From Sinorhizobium sp. (GTDB lineage: Bacteria > Pseudomonadota > Alphaproteobacteria > Rhizobiales > Rhizobiaceae): DNA of 5,428 nucleotides. Location of the stretch: positions 1 to 5,428 of the forward strand of contig JAPSJG010000286.1 in the NCBI GenBank assembly GCA_031178305.1, read 5' to 3'. The position numbers and the translations under genes are program-made. The notes below the pieces were generated by a model. The model was not told where the DNA came from and ran no database searches. It worked only from the letters and a program-made list of their open reading frames with translations. Numbering within the stretch: position 1 is the stretch's first letter; each line of letters starts with the position of its first letter. Positions 1 to 5,385 of this stretch are shown here, in pieces.

Positions 1-48
1 TGTCACCTTCGGACCTGCTTCTGTCTGCTGCGGTCGTGGCCTCGCGGA
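1..48 (-). CDS. Possible N-terminus of a divergent LacI-family regulator (partial, start unresolved)
   Basis: Read on the minus strand, this edge gives the peptide SARPRPQQTEAGPKVT running off the window. A basic, proline-rich leader ending in 'KVT' is typical of what precedes the helix-turn-helix of LacI/GalR regulators (usually continuing like 'LKDIA'). Its position, divergent from two LacI-type operators, also suits an autoregulated repressor. No helix-turn-helix is visible because the window ends. The frame stays open back through the operators but has no ATG or TTG. The only common start is GTG at 6-4, which would leave SARPRP untranslated. Either the gene starts at that GTG or at a rare codon, or its start is damaged, or the resemblance is chance. 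Confidence 0.3.
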
Positions 49-87
49 CGACGCGACCCCGATCCCAAATTCAATATCGAAATCTTT

Positions 88-101
88 TGGCAGCGCTACC
101 A
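88..101. promoter_or_regulatory. LacI-family-type operator, copy 1 (one mismatch)
   Basis: TGGCAGCGCTACCA is a 14-bp inverted repeat around a central CG, with one mismatched pair. It differs from copy 2 by a single base (A for G at 98). Even-length palindromes centred on CG and flanked by A/T tracts are typical LacI/GalR-family operators. The regulator is not identified; the possible divergent gene at the left edge is the natural candidate. Confidence 0.65.
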
Positions 102-108
102 TTTTTTG

Positions 109-124
109 TTGGCAGCGCTGCCAA
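109..124. promoter_or_regulatory. LacI-family-type operator, copy 2 (perfect 16-bp palindrome)
   Basis: TTGGCAGCGCTGCCAA is a perfect 16-bp palindrome whose 14-bp core (110-123) repeats copy 1. The two centres are 22 bp apart, about two helical turns, so both sites face the same side of the DNA, separated by a T-rich spacer (101-110). This favours cooperative binding by a dimeric or tetrameric LacI-type repressor. The site likely controls the rightward transcript into the threonate operon, and perhaps also the leftward gene. Confidence 0.7.
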
Positions 125-137
125 AATGCACTAAATC
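109..137 (+). promoter_or_regulatory. Possible sigma70-type promoter overlapping operator 2
   Basis: TTGGCA (109-114) matches the -35 consensus TTGACA at five of six positions. After a 17-bp spacer comes TAAATC (132-137), a weak -10 with three of six matches. The -35 lies inside operator 2, so a bound repressor would block polymerase. The -10 sits exactly at the apparent junction with the transporter remnant, so it may be new or may have replaced a better one. This is a weak prediction. Confidence 0.3.
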
Positions 138-299
138 AACTCGGTCGGCAATCTTGCCGGATTCCTCGGACCTTGCATGGTCGGCTATCTGAAGGATTTC
201 ACCGGCAGCAACAGCGCTGGAATGTATTTCCTGGAAGCGGTTCTCGTTGTCGGCGCAATCGCCGTGTTGACCGTGCCTGCCAAGACCGTCAACCGCTAA
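135..299 (+). pseudogene. 3' remnant of an MFS transporter (last ~54 codons)
   Basis: From ATC at 135 to TAA at 297-299, one frame reads INSVGNLAGFLGPCMVGYLK, then a short Asp/Gly/Ser/Asn loop, a hydrophobic helix (AGMYFLEAVLVVGAIAVLTV) and the basic tail PAKTVNR. This is the usual end of an anion:cation symporter-type MFS permease (GudP/phthalate-permease group): the 'N-S-x-G-N-x-x-G-F-x-G-P' segment of helix 11, then helix 12. Such proteins have about 420-450 residues, so nearly 90% is missing. Directly upstream in frame is ATG CAC TAA (126-134), so no long product can be made. Transporters of this kind often accompany acid-sugar catabolic operons, so this was probably the operon's tetronate uptake gene. 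An in-frame ATG at 177 could give only about 40 residues. Confidence 0.72.
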
Positions 300-311
300 A
301 ACGCTCAAAAT

Positions 312-342
312 ATCCCCTCCGACGGTCGATTTCGGAGGGGAT
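312..342 (+). terminator. Intercistronic hairpin, terminator-like but without a T-tract
   Basis: ATCCCCTCCG (312-321) pairs perfectly with CGGAGGGGAT (333-342), a 10-bp GC-rich stem with an 11-nt loop. It begins 12 bp after the transporter remnant's stop and ends 29 bp before ltnD. No run of T follows on the plus strand, so strong intrinsic termination is doubtful. On the minus strand it is followed by ATATTTTG. It could be a partial terminator, or an mRNA-processing or stability structure between the transporter and enzyme genes. Confidence 0.5.
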
Positions 343-371
343 GCCAAACTCACGACCGGAGATATGCTGTC

Positions 372-1310
372 ATGCCATTGAATGTCAAAAATCGCGGATT
401 CAGAGCGGCCGTGATCGGCCTCGGCTCGATGGGCTTCGGCATGGCGCAATCGATGAGGCGCGCCGGCCTCGACGTCGCCGGGTACGACATCACCCAGGGC
501 GCCGTCGAGCGCTTCGTCGCCGAAGGCGGTCGCGGTGCGCAAGCGCTGGCGGATGCTGTTGAAGGCGCTAATATCGTCGTCTCGGTCGTCGTTAATGCCG
601 CACAGACAGAGGCGGTGCTCTTCGGTCCGGACGGCATCGCGAGAGCAATGGAGCCTGGTGCCGTCTTCGTTTCATCGGCAACGATGGACCCGGCTATCGC
701 GCGCAGCCTGGCCGAGCGGCTCGAAGCCTTGGGACTCCACTATCTCGACGCGCCGATCTCGGGCGGTGCTGCCAAAGCTGCGAAGGGCGAACTGACGATC
801 ATGGCGTCCGGTTCGCCTGAGGCCTTTGCCGCGGCGCGCCCGGCGCTCGATGCGATGGCCGCCAAGGTTTATGAACTGGGTGATGCTGCAGGCGTCGGCG
901 CCGCGTTCAAGATGATCAACCAGTTGCTTGCCGGCGTGCACATCGCCGCCGCCTGCGAGGCGATCAGCTTTGCGGCCAAGCAGGGCCTTGATCTCGAAAA
1001 GGTCTACGAAGTGATTACTGCTTCGGCCGGCAATTCCTGGATGTTCGAGAACCGCATCCCGCATGTGCTCGCAGGCGATTACACGCCGCTCAGCGCCATC
1101 GAGATTTTCGTCAAGGATCTCGGCATAGTTCAGGACATGGCGCGCGCCGAGCGCTACCCGGTGCCTTTGGTGGCGGCCGCGCTGCAGATGTATCTTGCCG
1201 CTACCGGCATCGGCATGGGCCGCGACGACGATTCCTCGCTCGCGCGCCTCTATGCACAGCTGTCGGGCGCTGAGTTGCCCGGCCAGAACAAAGAGCCGAA
1301 GAAGGCGTGA
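372..1310 (+). CDS. ltnD: L-threonate dehydrogenase (beta-hydroxyacid dehydrogenase family)
   Basis: 312 residues, normal family length. It is predicted to oxidise L-threonate to 2-oxo-tetronate with NAD+ in the cytoplasm, the first step of threonate catabolism. The N-terminal Rossmann fold carries VIGLGSMG (residues 14-21), the dinucleotide-binding loop. DAPISGG (126-132) is the substrate-binding signature of 3-hydroxyisobutyrate dehydrogenase relatives. Lys180 in the AFKMINQLL segment matches the family's catalytic lysine, with Asn183 beside it, and FVKDLGI (246-252) is the C-terminal substrate-site motif. The ATG at 372 is preceded by GGAGA (358-362) at good spacing. The close relatives tartronate semialdehyde reductase (GlxR/GarR) and 3-hydroxyisobutyrate dehydrogenase cannot be excluded from sequence alone. 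The adjoining OtnI and DUF1537 kinase genes favour LtnD. OtnI begins 12 bp downstream, so they are probably co-transcribed. Confidence 0.85.
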   Translation: MPLNVKNRGFRAAVIGLGSMGFGMAQSMRRAGLDVAGYDITQGAVERFVAEGGRGAQALADAVEGANIVVSVVVNAAQTEAVLFGPDGIARAMEPGAVFVSSATMDPAIARSLAERLEALGLHYLDAPISGGAAKAAKGELTIMASGSPEAFAAARPALDAMAAKVYELGDAAGVGAAFKMINQLLAGVHIAAACEAISFAAKQGLDLEKVYEVITASAGNSWMFENRIPHVLAGDYTPLSAIEIFVKDLGIVQDMARAERYPVPLVAAALQMYLAATGIGMGRDDDSSLARLYAQLSGAELPGQNKEPKKA

Positions 1311-1322
1311 AGGACGATCGAG

Positions 1323-2099
1323 ATGCCCGTTTTTGCCGCCAATCTGACGATGATGTTCAACGAGTGGTCGTTCCTCGATCGCTTCGACGCCGCCGCCGAG
1401 GCGGGTTTTACTGCCGTCGAATATCTCTTCCCCTATGAGGCGCCGCCGGAGGCGATTGCCGAGCGGCTTATGCGCAACGACTTGCAACAGGCGCTGTTCA
1501 ATCTGCCGCCGGGCGACTGGGCTGCAGGCGAGCGCGGCACCGCAGCCCTCCCCGGCCGCTTCGACCAGGTGAAGGCAGATGTCGAACGGGCGCTCGATTA
1601 TGCGGAAGCGACCGGCGCCAAACGGCTGCACCTGATGGCGGGGCTGGCCGATCCTGCCGACGCCCAGGCAGCGGCGGCCTACCGGCATTCAGTGGCTTGC
1701 GCGGCCGAGCGGCTCGGCGATAAGGGGATCGATCTGCTGATCGAGCCGATCAACGGCCGCAACATGCCCGGCTATTTCCTCAATGATTTCGGCATCGCCG
1801 AGCGGGTGATCTCGGAAATCGGCTTTGCCAATCTGAAGCTGCAGTTCGACATCTACCACCGCCAGATCATCAATGGCGACGTGACCATGGCGCTTCGCCG
1901 CTTGATGCCGATCACCGGCCACATCCAGATTGCCAGCGTGCCATCGCGGCACGAGCCGGATGGGGAGGAGCTCAACTATCCCCATCTCTTCGAGGAAATC
2001 GACAGGCTCGGTTATAGCGGCTTTGTCGGCTGCGAATACACGCCCCGCGGCTCGACACTCGATGGCCTTGGCTGGTTCAAACCTTTCGCAAGGAGCTGA
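1323..2099 (+). CDS. otnI: 2-oxo-tetronate isomerase (hydroxypyruvate isomerase-like TIM barrel)
   Basis: 258 residues, the usual size of the Hyi/OtnI family (xylose isomerase-like TIM barrel). It is predicted to interconvert 2-oxo-tetronate and 3-oxo-tetronate, linking LtnD to OtnK. The N-terminus FAANLTMMFNE is characteristic. Likely metal and catalytic residues are Glu141 in LLIEPINGRNMPGYFL, Asp176 and His179 in QFDIYHRQ, His200 and Gln202 in GHIQIA, and Glu238 in GCEYTPR. The two glutamates match the paired acid residues expected in this family. The start ATG at 1323 has GAAGGA (1308-1313) overlapping the ltnD stop as ribosome-binding site. The family is easily confused with true hydroxypyruvate isomerase of the glyoxylate carboligase operon; no gcl gene is present, and the neighbouring DUF1537 kinase points to the tetronate role. 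Confidence 0.85.
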   Translation: MPVFAANLTMMFNEWSFLDRFDAAAEAGFTAVEYLFPYEAPPEAIAERLMRNDLQQALFNLPPGDWAAGERGTAALPGRFDQVKADVERALDYAEATGAKRLHLMAGLADPADAQAAAAYRHSVACAAERLGDKGIDLLIEPINGRNMPGYFLNDFGIAERVISEIGFANLKLQFDIYHRQIINGDVTMALRRLMPITGHIQIASVPSRHEPDGEELNYPHLFEEIDRLGYSGFVGCEYTPRGSTLDGLGWFKPFARS

Positions 2100-2102
2100 A
2101 CG

Positions 2103-3383
2103 ATGGCCATACTCCTGGGTGCAATCGCCGACGACTACACCGGCGCCTCTGATCTCGCCAACACGCTGACGAAGAACGGGCTCAGCACGGTGCAGACCGT
2201 CGGCATCCCCGCACCGTCTCTCGCCTTGCCGGAGGTCGACGCGGTGGTCGTCTCGCTGAAGATCCGGTCCGTTGCCGCCGACGAGGCCGTCGCCGCCGCC
2301 CGCAAGGCCGAAGGGTGGCTGCGTGACCGAGGCGCCACCCATGTACTTTACAAGGTCTGTTCGACCTTCGATTCAACCGATCAGGGCAATATCGGCCCGG
2401 TGACGGAAGCGCTGAGCGAGGCCGCAGGCGGCGGGACCGTTCTGGTCACCCCGGCATTCCCGGAAACCGGACGTACCGTCTATCTCGGCCATCTCTTCGT
2501 CAATGGCCAGCCGTTGAACGAAAGCCCGCTCAAGGACCATCCGCTGAACCCGATGCACGACGCCAATCTGGTGCGCGTGATGGCGCGGCAATCGCGCGGC
2601 GCCGTTGGGCTCGTCGACCTCCCGAGCGTAATGGCCGGGCCCGATGCGGTGAAGGCACGACTTCACACACTGCATGCCGAAGGCGTGGCGACGGCGATTG
2701 CCGATGCGCTCTCAGAAAGCGACCTCGAGACGCTCGGTGAAGTTGCATGGCAAACTGCCTTGTCGACGGGCGCCTCCGGCCTCGGGTTCGGCCTTGCTCG
2801 TGCGATCGCACGTTCCGGCCGCGCATCCTCGTCAGGCGCCGCGGCGGATGACGCCATCCGCCCCGTCGGGGGCCTGGCGGCAATCGTCGCCGGCAGCTGC
2901 TCGGCGGCGACACTGCGGCAGATCGAGGTTGCGGAACGATCGATGCCGGTCTTGCGGCTCGACACGGAAAGGCTGCTCACGGGATCGGACGAGATTGCCG
3001 CGGCGATTGCCTGGGCCGGTGAGCGCATCACGGCGGGTCCCGTCGTCATCGCAGCAAGCGCCGCGCCCGAAATCGTCTCCCGCCTTCAGGCTCAATACGG
3101 GCGGGAGGCTTCCGGCCACGCTATCGAAGCCGCAACTGCAACGATTGCCAGCGAGCTTGTGGCGCGCGGCGTCAAGCGCCTCGTCATTGCCGGCGGCGAG
3201 ACCTCCGGTGCGACCGTCGACAGGCTCTCCATTCCCGCTTTCCTGATCGGCCCGGAAATTGCACCGGGCGTGCCGGTGCTCCGCACCGTCGGCAATGAGC
3301 AGGGCGACATGCTGCTGGCGCTGAAATCCGGCAATTTCGGCGGCGAGGACTTCTTCAGCGCAGCCCTGGCGATGATGCGATAG
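2103..3383 (+). CDS. otnK: 3-oxo-tetronate kinase (DUF1537/four-carbon acid sugar kinase family)
   Basis: 426 residues, full length for this two-domain kinase family. It is predicted to phosphorylate 3-oxo-tetronate with ATP to 3-oxo-tetronate 4-phosphate. The N-terminal sugar-binding domain opens with GAIADDYTGASDLA (6-19), the family hallmark. YKVCSTFDST (83-92) and TPAFPETGRTV (116-126) are further conserved substrate-domain motifs. The C-terminal nucleotide-binding domain has VAGSCSAAT (262-270), the glycine-rich IAGGETSGA (362-370) and the terminal LKSGNFGGEDFF (407-418). The start ATG lies 3 bp after the otnI stop, with AAGGAG (2090-2095) inside the end of otnI, so translation is probably coupled. 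In described operons a class II aldolase-like decarboxylase (OtnC) follows; here the next sequence is repeats and a convergent gene. Confidence 0.9.
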   Translation: MAILLGAIADDYTGASDLANTLTKNGLSTVQTVGIPAPSLALPEVDAVVVSLKIRSVAADEAVAAARKAEGWLRDRGATHVLYKVCSTFDSTDQGNIGPVTEALSEAAGGGTVLVTPAFPETGRTVYLGHLFVNGQPLNESPLKDHPLNPMHDANLVRVMARQSRGAVGLVDLPSVMAGPDAVKARLHTLHAEGVATAIADALSESDLETLGEVAWQTALSTGASGLGFGLARAIARSGRASSSGAAADDAIRPVGGLAAIVAGSCSAATLRQIEVAERSMPVLRLDTERLLTGSDEIAAAIAWAGERITAGPVVIAASAAPEIVSRLQAQYGREASGHAIEAATATIASELVARGVKRLVIAGGETSGATVDRLSIPAFLIGPEIAPGVPVLRTVGNEQGDMLLALKSGNFGGEDFFSAALAMMR

Positions 3384-3396
3384 TTGCTTCGGCTAC

Positions 3397-3443
3397 TGCA
3401 TGTCGCCCAAAAGTGTGCCGCGGTTTTGGGGCAACGACATGCA
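3397..3443. repeat. Bulged intergenic hairpin downstream of otnK (palindromic repeat)
   Basis: TGCATGTCG (3397-3405) pairs with CGACATGCA (3435-3443), and just inside, CCCAAAA (3406-3412) pairs with TTTTGGG (3424-3430). Four unpaired bases (3431-3434) bulge on the right arm, and the loop is 11 nt. I recognise this ATGTCG...CCAAAA...CGACAT type of sequence from rhizobial intergenic repeats, but cannot confirm copy number here. It starts 14 bp after the otnK stop and could stop or protect the transcript 3' end. No T-tract follows, so classical intrinsic termination is uncertain. Confidence 0.6.
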
Positions 3444-3458
3444 TAAAAACAGGGACCT

Positions 3459-3498
3459 AAGGCGCTTCGCATGAACACGTTTAAACGCGATGCGCTTT
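3459..3498. repeat. Second imperfect hairpin with a central CGTTTAAACG palindrome
   Basis: AAGGCGCTTCGC (3459-3470) faces GCGATGCGCTTT (3487-3498): ten Watson-Crick pairs, one G-T pair and one mismatch, with a 16-nt loop. Within and beside the loop is the perfect palindrome CGTTTAAACG (3478-3487). It lies 16 bp beyond the first hairpin, making a mosaic of palindromic units typical of rhizobial intergenic elements. The arm GATGCGCTTT (3489-3498) also has an exact inverted copy at 3712-3721. Confidence 0.5.
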
Positions 3499-3522
3499 AG
3501 TCGGTGACGGCGACAAATTCTA

Positions 3523-3693
3523 ACCCCTCTGGCCTGCCGGCCATCTCCTCCACAAGAGGGGAGAATCCGTTTGGCACGCCCCGGTGCGCCCATCAACGGC
3601 CTCCGTATATGCGAAACCTTCCTGCTCAGGGCGATCGGCTGCCGCGCGATCTTCTCTCCCTTGTGGGGAAGATGGCCGACAGCCAGAGAGGGT
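3523..3693. mobile_element. MITE-like palindromic element, ~171 bp, with ~40-bp terminal inverted repeats
   Basis: The left end (3523-3564) and the reverse complement of the right end (3655-3693) align along nearly their whole length. Both read ACCC..., then CTCTGGC, then CGGCCATCT, then CCACAAG, and end in GGGAGA, with a few substitutions and about 3 bp of length difference. The ~90-bp core (3565-3654) has no credible gene. Ends of the form CCACAAG...GGGAGA beside CGGCCATCT are widespread in rhizobial genomes as non-autonomous repeats. There is no transposase, so it could only move by an enzyme supplied elsewhere. A clean target-site duplication is not evident. Confidence 0.65.
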
Positions 3694-3745
3694 GAGCGTC
3701 AGCAATCGCCGAAAGCGCATCTACATGAGTCCGCTCGAAAGCAGC

Positions 3746-4705
3746 CTACTCCCTCGGCAATTGCCGCGCCGCCCATCCGCTTTCCGGAATAACCTTGCCC
3801 ATGGCATAGCTGAAGGAGACGACCGACGTCGCGTCGGAATTGACCTCGCATTTGAAGTCGACGGCGTACCATTTCGACCGGCTGCGGTAGGCGCCGCCAT
3901 TGGCGTTCATGCCGTCGCGCGAAACGATTCCCCCGGAGGGACCGAAGGGCACGAGCATGTCCGGGAAGGCATCGGGTCTCTGCCGGCGAATCTGCTCCAG
4001 CGCCTCAATGGTGCAAAGCTGGACGATACGCCTCTTTGTCGGCAGCCGACCGATCGCCTGCTTCACGCGCGGGTCGGACAGCGCATCCTTGGAGTGGAGT
4101 TCCTGTGCCTCTTGAAGCGCCGGAGTCTGACGTTCGGATGCTGACGGCTCGGGTCTCGCCACGTCTCCAGCCGTGGTTGGCTGGAGCGTTGGCTTTGCCT
4201 TGGGAGCGGGCGCGCTCGGCGTTGCTGCGGCATCGGCGGCCGCGTTGGCCGCGTCGTTGGACTGAACGCTCAGTTCCGCAGGCGCTGTCCTCGTTTCCGA
4301 CGGCTTGACTTTTGCAACGCTCTCCGTCCTCCCCGCAGCGGCGGGTGTCTGCTCCGGCTTGGGCCGCGAATTATCGCTCCGCTTCGGTGTCGCCGGTGGC
4401 AATTGCGGCTGAGACGGCTTCTCCCTGTCGGTCCTCGCGGACGCGGATTCGAACGCCTGTGGCTGCACGCGGGGCCGTTCCGGCCGCGGCTCTCCGCGTT
4501 CTTGCGGCGGTTTCTCCTCTGCCTTCGACGGCGGTGGAACGAGCTCGACCTTTACGCTCTGCTCCTTCGCCGGCGGCCCGTGCTCTGGCAATTGGACCAG
4601 CAGCAAGAATGTCAGCGCCAGATGTAGGGCGACGGAGGTCGGCATGCCCCAACCGGTTTCCCCCCACATTTTCCTGACGACTTGCTGCATTGCTCGAAAG
4701 TCCAT
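3746..4705 (-). CDS. Membrane-anchored Pro/Ala-rich protein with C-terminal DUF930 domain
   Basis: 319 residues, function unknown. After a short basic N-terminus (Arg11, Lys12) comes one hydrophobic helix, about residues 21-39 (MPTSVALHLALTFLLLVQL). A long low-complexity linker rich in Pro, Ala, Glu and Lys (about 41-205) follows, a layout like TonB and other periplasm-spanning proteins. The folded C-terminal part (about 207-319) matches my memory of DUF930: RIVQLCTIEALEQI (226-239), YRSRSKWYAVDFKCEV (273-288), VVSFSYAMGKVIP (295-307). Cys231 and Cys286 are the only cysteines and could form a disulfide if the domain is periplasmic. The start is uncertain: ATG at 4705 lacks a clear ribosome-binding site and lies 20 bp from a repeat. 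ATG at 4690 (residue 6) or 4669 (residue 13, preceded by AGGAAA) could be real. It is 155 bp downstream of allA with no evident functional link. Confidence 0.8.
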   Translation of the reverse strand: MDFRAMQQVVRKMWGETGWGMPTSVALHLALTFLLLVQLPEHGPPAKEQSVKVELVPPPSKAEEKPPQERGEPRPERPRVQPQAFESASARTDREKPSQPQLPPATPKRSDNSRPKPEQTPAAAGRTESVAKVKPSETRTAPAELSVQSNDAANAAADAAATPSAPAPKAKPTLQPTTAGDVARPEPSASERQTPALQEAQELHSKDALSDPRVKQAIGRLPTKRRIVQLCTIEALEQIRRQRPDAFPDMLVPFGPSGGIVSRDGMNANGGAYRSRSKWYAVDFKCEVNSDATSVVSFSYAMGKVIPESGWAARQLPRE

Positions 4706-4724
4706 GGACCGTATACGCGGAACC

Positions 4725-4793
4725 TAGAGCATTTTGCAGTCAGGTGGTACCACCTGACATCCCCCGAATGCGGCAGAAACAACGCGATAGAGC
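4725..4793. repeat. Intergenic palindromic repeat with a perfect 20-bp palindrome
   Basis: The segment is bounded by TAGAGC at both ends (4725-4730 and 4788-4793, same orientation). It contains a perfect 20-bp palindrome at 4739-4758 with half-site GTCAGGTGGT. The pattern 'tagagcatttt ... caggtggtaccacctgac ... atgcggcagaaacaa ... tagagc' resembles a short intergenic repeat I associate with rhizobial genomes; copy number cannot be checked here. It lies between allA and the DUF930 gene. As RNA it would form a stable hairpin, so it may attenuate or process read-through from allA, and its right-hand copy leaves only about 20 bp of native leader before the DUF930 start. Confidence 0.55.
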
Positions 4794-4860
4794 GGCGCGA
4801 ACGCATGTGAGCGCATCCAGCTCCGAGAGCTCGATCGCCTCATAACAAGGGCGAGTGCCG

Positions 4861-5385
4861 TCAGGCATGTTCGACCCGATAGGGCGTACCGAAGAAATGC
4901 TCCTCCAAATTGCAGCCCTCGCCGCCGCGGTCGATGACGACGAAGTCGGATACGCCATGAAGTGGTGTCAGGATGCCGTGCCAGACGTTGCGAGCGATAT
5001 TGACGCCCTGGCCGGGCGCGGTCTCGAAAGCGATCGGCCGACCCGGCCTCCCGCCTTCGTCCGACGCGACGACGACGAGGAATGTGTTCCTCGTCAAGGG
5101 GACGAAGGCTTGGCTGCCGAGCGGATGGCGCTCGACCATGGTGAGCGTCAGCGGGAGGTCATAAGGTTCGCCGCGCAGCAGGCTGATCAGCACCCGCGCG
5201 CCCGGCCCGCTCGCCTCGACCCTGGCAAGATCATGGTGGCGGGTGCATTTGCCCGCATTGATCGGAAAGCTCTTCGCTTCGTCCATATCGATCACATCGC
5301 CGAAGGGCGCGAAAGCGGTACACGTCAGCGGCCGGATCGGCAGGGTCGTGCCATTCTCCTGCGATTTTGCTTCTACTTCGCTCAT
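4861..5385 (-). CDS. allA: Ureidoglycolate lyase
   Basis: 174 residues; E. coli AllA has about 160, and the extra length is a polar N-terminal leader of about 14 residues. It releases urea from (S)-ureidoglycolate to give glyoxylate, the last step of the purine/allantoin route, in the cytoplasm. Diagnostic segments in order are AFAPFGDVI (24-32), RHHDLA (49-54), VERHPLGSQAFVPL (84-97), GQGVNIARNVWHG (125-137) with the conserved active-site-region histidine 136, and VIDRGG (150-155). The cupin-like beta-barrel family fits along its whole length. The start ATG at 5385 overlaps the upstream gene's stop in an ATGA (5385-5382), so translation is probably coupled; a weak AGGGCG lies further upstream. 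The family also has members called ureidoglycolate hydrolase, but the chemistry is the lyase reaction. Confidence 0.92.
   Translation of the reverse strand: MSEVEAKSQENGTTLPIRPLTCTAFAPFGDVIDMDEAKSFPINAGKCTRHHDLARVEASGPGARVLISLLRGEPYDLPLTLTMVERHPLGSQAFVPLTRNTFLVVVASDEGGRPGRPIAFETAPGQGVNIARNVWHGILTPLHGVSDFVVIDRGGEGCNLEEHFFGTPYRVEHA

Noticed and set aside
173..562. Plus-strand open frame of 129 codons spanning the transporter remnant and the start of ltnD
   Set aside because: It is a different frame from both recognisable proteins, very Arg-rich, and crosses the hairpin and the ltnD ribosome-binding site.
1323..2099. Annotation as hydroxypyruvate isomerase (hyi) of a glyoxylate carboligase operon
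   Set aside because: The fold is the same, but no gcl is adjacent and the gene is locked between ltnD and a DUF1537 kinase, which fits OtnI better.
672..2342. Two long minus-strand open frames (672-1688 and 1689-2342) opposite ltnD, otnI and the start of otnK
   Set aside because: Both are Arg/His/Gly-rich shadows antisense to well-identified genes, match no family I recognise, and are expected in GC-rich DNA.
3397..3500. CRISPR-like or small-RNA reading of the closely spaced palindromes
   Set aside because: The units are not identical direct repeats with unique spacers, and no promoter or T-tract defines an RNA gene. They are better explained as an intergenic palindromic mosaic.
3584..4144. 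Plus-strand open frame of 186 codons starting inside the MITE
   Set aside because: Most of it is antisense to the conserved DUF930 domain and the rest is repeat sequence. No ribosome-binding site or family resemblance.
4371..4667. Minus-strand frame of 98 codons inside the DUF930 gene
   Set aside because: It lies in the low-complexity linker in another frame, is Ala/Arg/Gly-rich, and has no independent support.
4740..4958. Minus-strand 72-codon frame overlapping the end of allA and the repeat
   Set aside because: It is out of frame with allA and its C-terminal half is translated repeat sequence, so it is unlikely to be a gene.
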